Positions 33,338-44,434 of a stretch of DNA of 64,000 nucleotides are shown piece after piece (within the stretch, counting starts at the first letter, position 1; each line of letters starts with the position of its first letter). The DNA comes from Tragulus kanchil (Eukaryota > Chordata > Mammalia > Artiodactyla > Tragulidae). The notes below the pieces were generated by a model, which saw nothing but the letters and a program-made list of their open reading frames with translations, was not told where the DNA came from and searched no databases. The translations under genes and the position numbers were made by a program. Location of the stretch: assembly GCA_022376925.1 (NCBI GenBank), contig JAIOJX010000004.1, forward strand, positions 175,551,501 through 175,615,500, written 5' to 3'.

Positions 33338-34070
33338 ATATACTCTGTTTTCTTTTTTAGTCACTGCAAAATACTTTCAAATTCCTGTTTTGACTTCTTT
33401 TGGACCCATGGGTTATTGAGAAGTGTGTTAATTTCCAAATATTTAGGTATGTTCAGAGATCTTCCTGTTATCAATTTCTAATTTAATTCCATTGTGATGA
33501 GAGAACATATTCTTTTTTAAAATTTTTGACCTCTTTTATTGTCTATTTGTTTATTTATTTATTTTCATTTGTATTTGTTCTTTGGCCGGTGTGGGCTTCC
33601 CATCGCAGTGGCCTCTCACTGCAGAGCACCGGCTCTGGGCGCATGCGCTTCAGAGTGCTGGCATGCAGTTGGACACACTGGCCCAGCTGCTCCGAGGCAT
33701 GTGGGATCTTCCGGGGCCAGAGATTGAACCAGTGGTCCTTGCGGACTACCCACTGGACCACCAGGGAAGCCTGAGAGAATATATTCTGTGTGACCTGAAT
33801 CCTTTTGACTGCACTGAGACTTGTTTAATGACCCAGGATAAAGTCTGTGTGAACCTGAGAAGGATGTGTGTTCTGCTTCCATTGGGGAAAGTATTTTATA
33901 AATGTCAGTTAGGCCAGGATGGTTGATAAGGTTGTTCAAGTCTTCTAAATATTTACTGATTTTTTTTGTCCACTTATTCTATCAATTATTAAAAGATGGG
34001 TGTTGAAAAATTCAGCTAAAATTGCCAACTAGGCTATTTCTCTTTGTAGAACTATCAGTTTTTGCTTCAA
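33338..34070 (-). mobile_element. L1 LINE fragment, inverted, split by a SINE
   Basis: The parts are 33338-33519 and 33772-34070. Typical antisense L1 strings include 'gtgtgttctgcttccattgg', 'tgtcagttaggccaggatgg' and 'gttgttcaagtcttctaaat'. It faces the plus-strand L1 at 30395-32220. Confidence 0.8.
33520..33771 (-). mobile_element. Extended CHR-like SINE, copy g
   Basis: This minus-strand copy is inserted in L1. The target-site duplication is 'gagagaacatattct' before and 'gagagaatatattct' after. It retains the palindromic motif 'gcgcatgcgc' at 33639-33648. Confidence 0.9.
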
Positions 34071-34071
34071 A

Positions 34072-34271
34072 CATTTAGGGACTCTTTTGTGACCCTGTGG
34101 ACTGTAGCCCACCAGGCTCTTCTGTCCATGGCACTTTCCAGGCAAGAGTACTGGAGTGGGCTGCCATTACCCACTCCAGGGGATCTTCCTGACCCAGGGA
34201 TCGAACCCATGTCTCCTGAGTCTCCTGCACTGGCGGGCAGGTTCTCTACCACTGCTCCACCTGTGAAGCCC
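34072..34271 (-). mobile_element. Bov-tA SINE
   Basis: Inverted element: 'ccctgtggactgtagcccac', 'aagagtactggagtgggctg' and 'ccaggggatcttcctgaccc', with a 'ctccacctgtgaagccc' head. Confidence 0.92.
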
Positions 34272-34400
34272 CCTTTTTTGCTATTTGAAATGTTCTTTAC
34301 AATGACTGTGGTAGTGGTTACACCACTCGACGTACCTGTCAAAACCCAGAGACTTGCGCATACCCAAACAAGTGAACCTAACTGTACATAAACTTTAAGT
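34272..34400 (+). mobile_element. L1-like 3' relic
   Basis: 'gactgtggtagtggttacac', 'gtcaaaacccagagacttg' and 'gaacctaactgtacataaac' follow an L1 3' end pattern. The call is weak to moderate. Confidence 0.4.
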
Positions 34401-34790
34401 TCACGATGGTACTCGTGAACCTGTGTTCAGGGCGGCAGTGGAGATGCAGACCCAGAAAAAGCTTGTGGACACAGAGCGGGAAGGAGGGGGTGGGAGGAAT
34501 TGAGAGAACCGCTTTGAAACACACACATGACCATTCGTGAACAGAGAGCCCGTGGGGACTTGCTGCATGAGGCAGGGAGGTCAAAGCCCAGTGCTCCGTA
34601 AGGACCTGGAAGGGTGGGACGGGAGGAAGATGGGAGGGAGGGGCAAGAGGGAGGGACAGATGTGTGCCTATGGCTGATTCATGTTGATGTGTGGAAGAAA
34701 ACAATACAACAGGATAAAGCAATTATCCTCTAGTTTACGTCAAATTGGTTAAAAGAAAAAAATGTAAAAGGAAGTAAAAAAAAAAAAAAT
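34400..34790 (+). mobile_element. Ruminant L1 3' UTR-like segment
   Basis: 'gggagggaggggcaagaggg', 'tatggctgattcatgttgat' and 'aaagcaattatcctctagtt', then an A-run (34778-34789), match the 3' UTR of ruminant L1 elements. The open frames across it are incidental. Confidence 0.6.
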
Positions 34791-34813
34791 GAAGGGGAAA
34801 GTTGTGATACACC

Positions 34814-34854
34814 CAAATTTAGGGATTTTTTTTCCCCCTAAATTTAGGGATTTT
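34814..34854. repeat. Short tandem duplication
   Basis: 'aaatttagggatttt' occurs at 34815 and again at 34839, separated by a T/C run. Confidence 0.85.
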
Positions 34855-35109
34855 AACAGAAATGCAATCTCATCATGTTTGAACTTCTTATCAAAAGAGG
34901 GAGAGGAGCTAGTAATCAACAAGCACCTTGCTAAGATCTGGTGAATAGCCAGAGGGTCATGCTCCTGCTGAAGGCTCTGGGGAAGAATCCTTCCTTTCCT
35001 CTCCCCACCTGGGGGGACCCCAGCATCCTGTGGCTTGTAACTACGTCCATCTTCACACGGCCTTCCTTCCTGCATCTCTGTGTGTCCCCTCCTCTTCCTA
35101 CAAGGACAC

Positions 35110-35268
35110 CAGCCAGTGAATTTAGGACCGACCTTAAATCCAAGATGATTTCATCTCAAGATGAAAGGAACTAATTATATCCGCAAAGACCCTATTTCCA
35201 AATAAAGTCACACTCACAGGGGGTTAGTCCTTGAATGTATCTTTTTGGGAACGCAATTCAACTCGCTG
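35110..35268 (+). mobile_element. Old interspersed repeat relic
   Basis: 'ctaattatatccgcaaagac', 'ctatttccaaataaagtcac' and 'cttgaatgtatctttttggg' form a common mammalian repeat end. The family is not assigned. Confidence 0.5.
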
Positions 35269-35554
35269 CATTCAGCAGGAATTTCTCAGAGAGGGAGAAA
35301 GCAAGCTGGAGCCTGGCGCTCACTGGTGGAGCCTTGCTGTCCTGGGCCTTCCCCCTCAGACCAGGCTAGGAGGCCCCTGTCTCTCCCCAGCTCCCCGTCT
35401 GGCAGGCAGGCAGGAGGGGGGAGCTAGAGTTGCTACTCAGCAACAGGAAAATCACAAAGTCCCCATTCCTAATAAACTCCACTGCTTTTACCTCTTCCTT
35501 TTGAAAGGGTTTTACCTCCATCTGAGACTTAAACCCAGGGCCCAGACCTGATCG

Positions 35555-35700
35555 AACCCTGCTTGGGACTCGAACCCATGCGACTGGTACTTGAACCCAG
35601 CCAAAACCCTGTTTGGGATTTGAACCCACATCGTCAGGACTCAATCCCGGCCAAAACCCTGTCTGGGACTCAAACCCACGTGGCCGGGACTTAATCCAGC
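35555..35700. repeat. 50-bp tandem repeat, about three units
   Basis: Units start at 35555, 35605 and 35655 with 'aaccctgnntgggann'. Each holds a 'gggactcgaaccc'-like string whose complement resembles the tRNA T-arm or B-box (ggttcgagtcc). It lies just downstream of an LTR on the minus strand. The second copy is at 36641-36786. Confidence 0.9.
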
Positions 35701-36215
35701 ACTCACCCAACGTCTGGACCCACGGAGGCTCAGGTTCTTCGTGCCTCAACGCAGAAGGAATTCAGCGAGAGGCAGAGTGATAGACAAGGAGACGATTTAT
35801 TAGAACAGGGTACTTGTAAGAGGTGCAAGCGGGCAGGCAGGAAAGCTCTGCTCTGCTCTCCCTCAGTTGAGTGGGCAGCCATATATATAGGCTGGTGGAA
35901 GACCGCCCCCCTCAAGCAGACGCAGATGCAGGACGCACATCATTGGTTGCTTCTTCGCCAGCTCCTCCTTCATCAGCTGCTTATACCCAGTCGAGCTCGC
36001 TTTACTGAACAAGGAACAGCTCTCCTGAGTTATCATCAACTCCCTGGCCTCCCAACCTTTCTCAGGTGTCTCCCTTCTACCTATCATCCCCTACTAGGAC
36101 TCTACAACCACCTCTCTATCCTACTCTGTCCCTATCACCTTCTCCCAGCAATTTCCCCAGTGGTGTCTGTGGTGGGAAGGAGGGGAGTATGGATTAGGAA
36201 AAAGCTTTAACAAAA
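35700..36215 (-). mobile_element. Endogenous retrovirus LTR, minus strand
   Basis: Read on the minus strand, a U3-like region leads to a TATA box (tatatatat, 35881-35889) and about 80 bases later to a polyadenylation signal (aataaa, 35796-35801). A U5-like stretch and the 50-bp repeat follow. No gag, pol or env sequence is seen nearby, so it is probably a solo LTR with a little leader sequence. The outer boundaries are estimated. The family is not recognised. Confidence 0.65.
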
Positions 36216-36785
36216 ACATATCCTTTTTTGTTGGCAGTGATTCTGCCAGTTTTTGCCGGTCTGGCATCCTCTGCCTCTCCCTGACCAGGAAGAGCCTCGA
36301 TTTTCCCGTGGGGACTCCTGTTCTCAGGTCCTTGCTCGGCTGCAGCCTTGCCAGGCCTTCCCTCTGGACTTAGCGGGCTGGTCAGGTGCAGGCTGCACCC
36401 CCTGCCGGCCTGGCAGCCTTGCTGTCCTGGGCCTTCCCCCTCAGACCAGGCTAGGAGGCCCCTGTCTCTCCCCAGCTCCTCCGTCTGGCAGGCAGGCAGG
36501 AGGGGGGAGCTAGAGTTGCTACTCAGCAACAGGAAAATCACAAAGTCCCCATTCCTAATAAACTCCACTGCTTTTACCTCTTCCTTTTGAAAGGGTTTTA
36601 CCTCCATCTGAGACTTAAACCCAGGGCCCAGACCTGATCGAACCCTGCTTGGGACTCGAACCCATGCGACTGGTACTTGAACCCAGCCAAAACCCTGTTT
36701 GGGATTTGAACCCACATCGTCAGGACTCAATCCCGGCCAAAACCCTGTCTGGGACTCAAACCCACGTGGCCGGGACTTAATCCAG

Positions 36786-37300
36786 CACTCACCCAACGTC
36801 TGGACCCACGGAGGCTCAGGTTCTTCGTGCCTCAACGCAGAAGGAATTCAGCGAGAGGCAGAGTGATAGACAAGGAGACGATTTATTAGAACAGGGTACT
36901 TGTAAGAGGTGCAAGCGGGCAGGCAGGAAAGCTCTGCTCTGCTCTCCCTCAGTTGAGTGGGCAGCCATATATATAGGCTGGTGGAAGACCGCCCCCCTCA
37001 AGCAGACGCAGATGCAGGACGCACATCATTGGTTGCTTCTTCGCCAGCTCCTCCTTCATCAGCTGCTTATACCCAGTCGAGCTCGCTTTACTGAACAAGG
37101 AACAGCTCTCCTGAGTTATCATCAACTCCCTGGCCTCCCAACCTTTCTCAGGTGTCTCCCTTCTACCTATCATCCCCTACTAGGACTCTACAACCACCTC
37201 TCTATCCTACTCTGTCCCTATCACCTTCTCCCAGCAATTTCCCCAGTGGTGTCTGTGGTGGGAAGGAGGGGAGTATGGATTAGGAAAAAGCTTTAACAAA
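36786..37300 (-). mobile_element. Second copy of the ERV LTR (assembly duplicate)
   Basis: It is near identical to 35700-36215, in the same orientation and 1086 bp away. The whole flanking sequence, beyond the LTR, is also duplicated, so this is not the second LTR of a provirus. Confidence 0.65.
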
Positions 37301-37713
37301 AACATATCCTTTTTTGTTGGCAGTGATTCTGCCAGTTTTTGCCGGTCTGGCATCCTCTGCCTCTCCCTGACCAGGAAGAGCCTCGATTTTCCCGTGGGGA
37401 CTCCTGTTCTCAGGTCCTTGCTCGGCTGCAGCCTTGCCAGGCCTTCCCTCTGGACTTAGCGGGCTGGTCAGGTGCAGGCTGCACCTGCCCCATGCCGGCC
37501 TGCCTGGCAGCCTCCCATCCAGCCTGAAACAAGAGGCACTCAAGCGGAAAGGCTGAGAGTGGCCCTGGGGCAGGACGCCCAGCGAGCCCAGCCCGCTTGC
37601 CGCATGTGGCTCCAGCTGGATGTGTTCGCAGGGCGGAAGTGTGAGGAAGGTCGCAGATGAGGTGGAAGGTGTAGACGCCTTGGGGGCGTCTGTTTTGAAC
37701 ATTGACTTATTGG

Positions 37714-37892
37714 CGTGGTGGGTCTCCATTGCTGCACGGGGCTTTCTCTAACTGTGGCTTCTGGGCTCTGTAGTTGTGGTGCACGGACTTAGTTGCTTCA
37801 AGGCATGTGGGATCATCCCAGACCAGGAACGAAACTGGCGTCCCCTGCATTGCAAGGTGGATTCGTAACCACTGGACCGCCAGGGAAGCCCT
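37714..37892 (-). mobile_element. CHR-type SINE
   Basis: 'ctgtagttgtggtgcacgga', 'ttagttgcttcaaggcatgt' and 'cactggaccgccagggaagc' mark an inverted CHR element. The second copy is at 38908-39086. Confidence 0.9.
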
Positions 37893-38439
37893 CTTTGTAG
37901 ATCTTTGTTTGTTGCACTTTCTGCACTCTGGTTTCACTCTGTTCCCCAGCACCTCCCTGGGTCCTCGTTTCTGCCCTGCTCCGTTCTGCCTCCTCACCCG
38001 CGGGATTTCAGGGTTTCCGTCCTGGGTCCTGGTCGAGGCCCCCCCGCCTCGCAGCCCTGCCTGACAGACCTCTGGCTCTCTGCCCTGATGCCCACAGATC
38101 CCCATCCAGGTGCCCCTGGCCTTTCTTGACCCGTGAGCATCCTTGACAGTGACCCGTGAACTTGGCACAGCTTCTCCGATCCCTGGGTCCCTTCTCTGAA
38201 AACCTGGGGAGCTGCCACCCCACAGGGTTCTGTGCACAAGGGGAGAAAAATGGTTGAAAACATGCTTTGTCAAGACTGGAATTTGCTATCAAATGAGAAA
38301 GGTTATTACTAAAGATGTGGCAGGCAGAACACTTAGTCAGCACTGAATAAATCTTTTCTCTTACTGTCAGGGAGGCTGAGCAGAGGGATGTGGGACCCAG
38401 GACTCCGGGAGAGAGAGGCCACCTTCGCCTACACCATGT
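37893..38439. other. Single-copy sequence, no gene recognised
   Basis: There is no clear repeat. It is GC-rich, then mixed. Its open frames have no domain. It is copied at 39087-39635. Confidence 0.3.
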
Positions 38440-39635
38440 TGGGTGTCTGTGGTGGGAAGGAGGGGAGTATGGATTAGGAAAAAGCTTTAACAAAAACATA
38501 TCCTTTTTTGTTGGCAGTGATTCTGCCAGTTTTTGCCGGTCTGGCATCCTCTGCCTCTCCCTGACCAGGAAGAGCCTCGATTTTCCCGTGGGGACTCCTG
38601 TTCTCAGGTCCTTGCTCGGCTGCAGCCTTGCCAGGCCTTCCCTCTGGACTTAGCGGGCTGGTCAGGTGCAGGCTGCACCTGCCCCATGCCGGCCTGCCTG
38701 GCAGCCTCCCATCCAGCCTGAAACAAGAGGCACTCAAGCGGAAAGGCTGAGAGTGGCCCTGGGGCAGGACGCCCAGCGAGCCCAGCCCGCTTGCCGCATG
38801 TGGCTCCAGCTGGATGTGTTCGCAGGGCGGAAGTGTGAGGAAGGTCGCAGATGAGGTGGAAGGTGTAGACGCCTTGGGGGCGTCTGTTTTGAACATTGAC
38901 TTATTGGCGTGGTGGGTCTCCATTGCTGCACGGGGCTTTCTCTAACTGTGGCTTCTGGGCTCTGTAGTTGTGGTGCACGGACTTAGTTGCTTCAAGGCAT
39001 GTGGGATCATCCCAGACCAGGAACGAAACTGGCGTCCCCTGCATTGCAAGGTGGATTCGTAACCACTGGACCGCCAGGGAAGCCCTCTTTGTAGATCTTT
39101 GTTTGTTGCACTTTCTGCACTCTGGTTTCACTCTGTTCCCCAGCACCTCCCTGGGTCCTCGTTTCTGCCCTGCTCCGTTCTGCCTCCTCACCCGCGGGAT
39201 TTCAGGGTTTCCGTCCTGGGTCCTGGTCGAGGCCCCTCCGCCTCTCGCAGCCCTGCCTGACAGACCTCTGGCTCTCTGCCCTGATGCCCACAGATCCCCA
39301 TCCAGGTGCCCCTGGCCTTTCTTGACCCGTGAGCATCCTTGACAGTGACCCGTGAACTTGGCACAGCTTCTCCGATCCCTGGGTCCCTTCTCTGAAAACC
39401 TGGGGAGCTGCCACCCCACAGGGTTCTGTGCACAAGGGGAGAAAAATGGTTGAAAACATGCTTTGTCAAGACTGGAATTTGCTATCAAATGAGAAAGGTT
39501 ATTACTAAAGATGTGGCAGGCAGAACACTTAGTCAGCACTGAATAAATCTTTTCTCTTACTGTCAGGGAGGCTGAGCAGAGGGATGTGGGACCCAGGACT
39601 CCGGGAGAGAGAGGCCACCTTCGCCTACACCATGT

Positions 39636-40099
39636 CACCCCTCCCCTCCCACCTCACGCCTCCTGTCCAGCCTGGGGCGGGGGTGGAAAGAGGACCCCCA
39701 CCCACTGCGGACAGGTTCACTGCCTCTCTGAGCCTCTCCCACGAGCATTCAGCTGACCTCTGGCCCCAGGCAGCGGCTCTGGCAAAGGGCAGAGAGTCAG
39801 GGGCTGGGGGCCTTGAGGAAGGCAAGGGGCTCTCAGGCAGCAGGGCCGCCAGTCACGCTCGGCTTTGGGGCTTTGTCCATATCCTGCCAGGGTGCAGCAC
39901 GAACAGCCCTGCAAGATTCAGAGTAGCCCTACATCATCACGTTTTGGGAAAATGGATGCAAACCTGATCAAACAGACATTTGATGCCAGGATGAAGGGGA
40001 GCCGGTCCTGCACGATCGAGTCGGAGGCAAAATGCGGGCTGGAGTTCTCAGTCGCTGGGGGAGGAGCCTTCTCTCATCCATCAAGCCTGAAGGAGGACA
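39636..40099. other. Single-copy GC-rich sequence, no gene recognised
   Basis: Nothing that I can support beyond base composition. Confidence 0.3.
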
Positions 40100-40303
40100 T
40101 CGTTAACCGTTCGGTCGTGTCGGACTCCTTGTGACCCTATGGACGGTAGCCCGCCAGGCTCCTCTGTGCATGGGATTTTGAGGCCAGGATACTGGAGTGG
40201 GCCGCCATGCCCATCCTCCAGGGGATCTTCCCAACCCAGGGATGGACCCGGCATCTCCTGCATTGGCAGGGGACTCTATACCACTAAGCCTCCTGGGAAG
40301 CCG
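40100..40303 (-). mobile_element. Bov-tA SINE
   Basis: Inverted: 'ttcggtcgtgtcggactcct', 'gatactggagtgggccgcca', 'ggggatcttcccaacccagg' and 'cctcctgggaagcc'. Confidence 0.92.
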
Positions 40304-40372
40304 GGGATCCCTGCCTTTGTGGCGGGGTCCCTGGAGAGAAGAGGGCAGCCCCGGGCTCCTCCATGGCCTCTC

Positions 40373-41050
40373 AGGGTCCCAGGCACTGAGAGCTCCGTGT
40401 GGCAGGTCTCCTCGTCGGCCCCTCTGAGGGGGCGGGGGAGGGCTCGGAGGACCTTGGGGACTTGCCCAAGTTCCTGCAGGTGGGAAGTGGCAGAGCTGGG
40501 CCTCACAGACCTGCTGCCTCCAAGTCCAGACTCAGTTTCTTACCAGGCAGAGAGGCCACCTGCCTCCAAAGGTTGTTTCCAAGGCTGGGCCTTCGGGATG
40601 AGACCAGATGCCAGCAGGATTTTGGCTGCTGCGTTCTCTCTGGGCGCTTTCTCCGGAACAGCCGAGGAGCGGCGTGGCTTCTCCTCCCTGGATGTAGTGC
40701 TCGGTCAACCCCATTCGGTAAATACACGCTTTTTATTTCGGCCACTGAGTTGCAGTACGTAACTGCATCGTGTTTAGGCGATCGCAGGTTTCTGCAGACA
40801 TTTTAACCTCAGCGGTCGAACCTCTTCCCACTCGGGTCCCCTCCCCTCCGCTCTCCCAGGCGGGTGGTGGTGGAGGGGCTGTCGCTGATGCGGCTCCCAG
40901 TGACTTCCATGCGGGGCCGGTCCTTGGGCGTCTGAGAGTCTGGACGGCTTTCAGGTATTCTGCCACCGATGAAGGAAGAAGAGGACATCCAGTGAACACG
41001 ATGGAATAAGATTTGAATCTCTTGGCGATTTGACATGAGATATGGACACT
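40373..41050. other. Single-copy sequence, no gene recognised
   Basis: Neither a repeat nor a coding domain is recognised. Open frames on both strands are incidental. It is copied at 41519-42195. Confidence 0.3.
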
Positions 41051-41053
41051 GAG

Positions 41054-41262
41054 TGGCTTCCCTGGTGGCTCAGACAGTAAAGAATCCGCCTGTGCAGGAG
41101 CCTAGGGTTCGATCTTCGGGTGGGGAAGATCCCCTGGAGAAGGGAATGGCTGCCCACTCCAGGATTCTTGCCTGAGGAATCCCGAGGATGGAGGAGTCTG
41201 GTGGGCTACAGTCCATGGGGTCCAAAGAGTCAGACGTGGCTGAGTGACTAAGGCTTTCACTT
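41054..41262 (+). mobile_element. Bov-tA SINE (three copies shown)
   Basis: 'ggcttccctggtggctcaga', 'gaagatcccctggagaagg', 'ggtgggctacagtccatggg' and 'gacgtggctgagtgacta'. The same locus recurs at 42199-42408 and, cut at its 5' end by a join, at 43330-43523. Confidence 0.93.
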
Positions 41263-41297
41263 TCTTACTTTATCAACATCGATGAACATAACACAGG

Positions 41298-41424
41298 GAC
41301 TCCCCTGGTGGTCCAGTGGTTAAGACTTTGCCCTGCCACTGCAGGAGGTGCGGTTCAATCCTGATCAGGAAAATAAGATCCCATGTGCTGAGCAGCACTG
41401 CCAAAATAAATAAAAATAAACACA
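41298..41424 (+). mobile_element. Short CHR-type SINE (three copies shown)
   Basis: 'ggactcccctggtggtccag', 'tggttaagactttgccctgc' and a 'gccaaaataaataaaaataa' tail. Other copies are at 42443-42571 and 43559-43687. Confidence 0.9.
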
Positions 41425-42212
41425 ACACAAAACTCATAATACGTCCCTGCAGAGAGGACATTGAGGCCCCCCTGGGTATCCAGGGTCATCCATCCAAGAG
41501 GCAGTTTGTTCCCTGCGGAGGGTCCCAGGCACTGAGAGCTCCGTGTGGCAGGTCTCTCGTCGGCCCCTCTGAGGGGGCGGGGGAGGGCTCGGAGGACCTT
41601 GGGGACTTGCCCAAGTTCCTGCAGGTGGGAAGTGGCAGAGCTGGGCCTCACAGACCTGCTGCCTCCAAGTCCAGACTCAGTTTCTTACCAGGCAGAGAGG
41701 CCACCTGCCTCCAAAGGTTGTTTCCAAGGCTGGGCCTTCGGGATGAGACCAGATGCCAGCAGGATTTTGGCTGCTGCGTTCTCTCTGGGCGCTTTCTCCG
41801 GAACAGCCGAGGAGCGGCGTGGCTTCTCCTCCCTGGATGTAGTGCTCGGTCAACCCCATTCGGTAAATACACGCTTTTTATTTCGGCCACTGAGTTGCAG
41901 TACGTAACTGCATCGTGTTTAGGCGATCGCAGGTTTCTGCAGACATTTTAACCTCAGCGGTCGAACCTCTTCCCACTCGGGTCCCCTCCCCTCCGCTCTC
42001 CCAGGCGGGTGGTGGTGGAGGGGCTGTCGCTGATGCGGCTCCCAGTGACTTCCATGCGGGGCCGGTCCTTGGGCATCTGAGAGTCTGGACGGCTTTCAGG
42101 TATTCTGCCACCGATGAAGGAAGAAGAGGACATCCAGTGAACATGATGGAATAAGATTTGAATCTCTTGGCGATTTGACATGAGATATGGACACTGAGTG
42201 GCTTCCCTGGTG

Positions 42213-44434
42213 GCTCAGACAGTAAAGAATCCGCCTGTGCAGGAGCCTAGGGTTCGATCTTCGGGTGGGGAAGATCCCCTGGAGAAGGGAATGGCTGCCC
42301 ACTCCAGGATACTTGCCTGAGGAATCCCGAGGATGGAGGAGTCTGGTGGGCTACAGTCCATGGGGTCCAAAGAGTCAGACGTGGCTGAGTGACTAAGGCT
42401 TTCACTTTCTTACTTTATCAACATCGATGAACATAACACAGGGACTCCCCTGGTGGTCCAGTGGTTAAGACTTTGCCCTGCCACTGCAGGAGGTGCGGGT
42501 TCAATCCCTGATCAGGAAAATAAGATCCCATGTGCTGAGCAGCACTGCCAAAATAAATAAAAATAAACACAACACAAAACTCATAATACGTCCCTGCAGA
42601 GAGGACATTGAGGCCCCCCTGGGTATCCAGGGTCATCCATCCAAGAGGCAGTTTGTTCCCTGCGGGAGAAAGTTGGACATGCCCTGAATCCTCCCTGCTC
42701 ATCTACAAAGGAAACTTGGGCCAAGGTTCCCTTCTCTGTTTAGAGTGTGGCGTTCCAAAATCCTTGTCGGACAAGAGATGATCAGCGTGCAAGACCACAG
42801 GGAGTCCTTCACAGAGGTGGTCAGGCTGTTAATACAGCCTATCCGGTTCTGTTTTCGGGTTGCTGGAAGTGGATGGCTTGGTCAGTCTCTTCAAATGCGT
42901 GACTTGTGACTTCTGTTTCCACTGGAAGTTCGATTCACTGTCATTCCTCCTGCTGGTTTTGCAATTGTGGGAATTTTTTTTTTTTTCCCAATGAGTCCCT
43001 TCAACACTGTAAACCTCAGCCCCTAGCGTCCTCGGAAAGCAGGCAGTTCACAGAGGTGGGGGTGGGTGGGGGTGGGAGCTTGGTGGTGCCGCTGCCCGGC
43101 TCTGAGCCTGGCTGCCTGGGCTCCCCAGCCCGACTCCTTCTCTATCACGATCACTATCTCTCTCTATCGGGGCAGCATGATACTCCCGGGGGACTATGAG
43201 ATCACACGTGGGAAGTGCCCGCGGGCTCCTGCGTCCTCGCAGAAGCCAGTTCCGGGCCCTCCCTCCCTCTTTCCCAGAAAGACAGTTGCAGCTCCCCCAC
43301 GGGCCTCGCTGGGGCAAGTGCCTTGTCTCGCTCAGACAGTAAAGAATCCGCCTGTGCAGGAGCCTAGGGTTCGATCTTCGGGTGGGGAAGATCCCCTGGA
43401 GAAGGGAATGGCTGCCCACTCCAGGATTCTTGCCTGAGGAATCCCGAGGATGGAGGAGTCTGGTGGGCTACAGTCCATGGGGTCCAAAGAGTCAGACGTG
43501 GCTGAGTGACTAAGGCTTTCACTTTCTTACTTTATCAACATCGATGAACATAACACAGGGACTCCCCTGGTGGTCCAGTGGTTAAGACTTTGCCCTGCCA
43601 CTGCAGGAGGTGCGGGTTCAATCCCTGATCAGGAAAATAAGATCCCATGTGCTGAGCAGCACTGCCAAAATAAATAAAAATAAACACAACACAAAACTCA
43701 TAATACGTCCCTGCAGAGAGGACATTGAGGCCCCCCTGGGTATCCAGGGTCATCCATCCAAGAGGCAGTTTGTTCCCTGCGGGAGAAAGTTGGACATGCC
43801 CTGAATCCTCCCTGCTCATCTACAAAGGAAACTTGGGCCAAGGTTCCCTTCTCTGTTTAGAGTGTGGCGTTCCAAAATCCTTGTCGGACAAGAGATGATC
43901 AGCGTGCAAGACCACAGGGAGTCCTTCACAGAGGTGGTCAGGCTGTTAATACAGCCTATCCGGTTCTGTTTTCGGGTTGCTGGAAGTGGATGGCTTGGTC
44001 AGTCTCTTCAAATGCGTGACTTGTGACTTCTGTTTCCACTGGAAGTTCGATTCACTGTCATTCCTCCTGCTGGTTTTGCAATTGTGGGAATTTTTTTTTC
44101 CCAATGAGTCCCTTCAACACTGTAAACCTCAGCCCCTAGCGTCCTCGGAAAGCAGGCAGTTCACAGAGGTGGGGGTGGGTGGGGGTGGGAGCTTGGAGGT
44201 GCCGCTGCCCGGCTCTGAGCCTGGCTGCCTGGGCTCCCCAGCCCGACTCCTTCTCTATCACAATCACTATCTCTCTCTATCGGGGCAGCATGATACTCCC
44301 GGGGGACTATGAGATCACACGTGGGAAGTGCCCGCGGGCTCCTGCGTCCTCGCAGAAGCCAGTTCCGGGCCCTCCCTCCCTCTTTCCCAGAAAGACAGTT
44401 GCAGCTCCCCCACGGGCCTCGCTGGGGGCAAGTG
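42213..44434. repeat. Direct duplication 14 (42213-43320 / 43330-44434)
   Basis: The offset is 1117 bp. The 9-bp filler plus the next bases read like the sequence after the second copy (44437 onward) with single bases lost. A T-run of 13 at 42974 is 9 at 44091. Segments 41068-41518, 42213-42665 and 43330-43782 are three copies. Confidence 0.95.
42666..43320. other. Single-copy sequence, no gene recognised
   Basis: Mixed sequence with a G-rich tract near 43055 and a T-run at 42974-42986. No exon is supported. It is copied at 43783-44434. Confidence 0.3.

Larger units (their letters stand above)
31366..33570. repeat. Direct duplication 10 (31366-32437 / 32500-33570)
   Basis: The offset is 1134 bp. 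Substitutions are visible (for example 31949 a against 33079 g, and 32021 c against 33154 t). The 62-bp filler 32438-32499 resembles a shortened version of sequence at 33600-33720. Confidence 0.95.
35330..37485. repeat. Direct duplication 11 (35330-36399 / 36415-37485)
   Basis: The offset is 1085 bp with about 15 bp of collapsed sequence at the join. It copies an endogenous retroviral LTR, so the two LTRs seen here are one locus shown twice. Confidence 0.95.
37248..39635. repeat. Direct duplication 12 (37248-38439 / 38442-39635)
   Basis: The offset is 1194-1196 bp, the longest of the set. 36162-36399, 37248-37485 and 38442-38679 are three copies of one segment shared with duplication 11. Confidence 0.95.
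40373..42665. repeat. Direct duplication 13 (40373-41518 / 41519-42665)
   Basis: The offset is 1146 bp. The second copy lacks one C about 30 bp after its start. The first copy lacks one G and one C about 160 bp before its end. Base changes such as 41000 c against 42145 t suggest allelic copies. Confidence 0.95.

Noticed and set aside
35700..37300. Two same-orientation LTRs about 1.1 kb apart, as in a compact provirus
   Set aside because: The duplicated block extends well beyond the LTR on both sides and matches the genome-wide 1.1 kb duplication pattern. There is no gag, pol or env between them.
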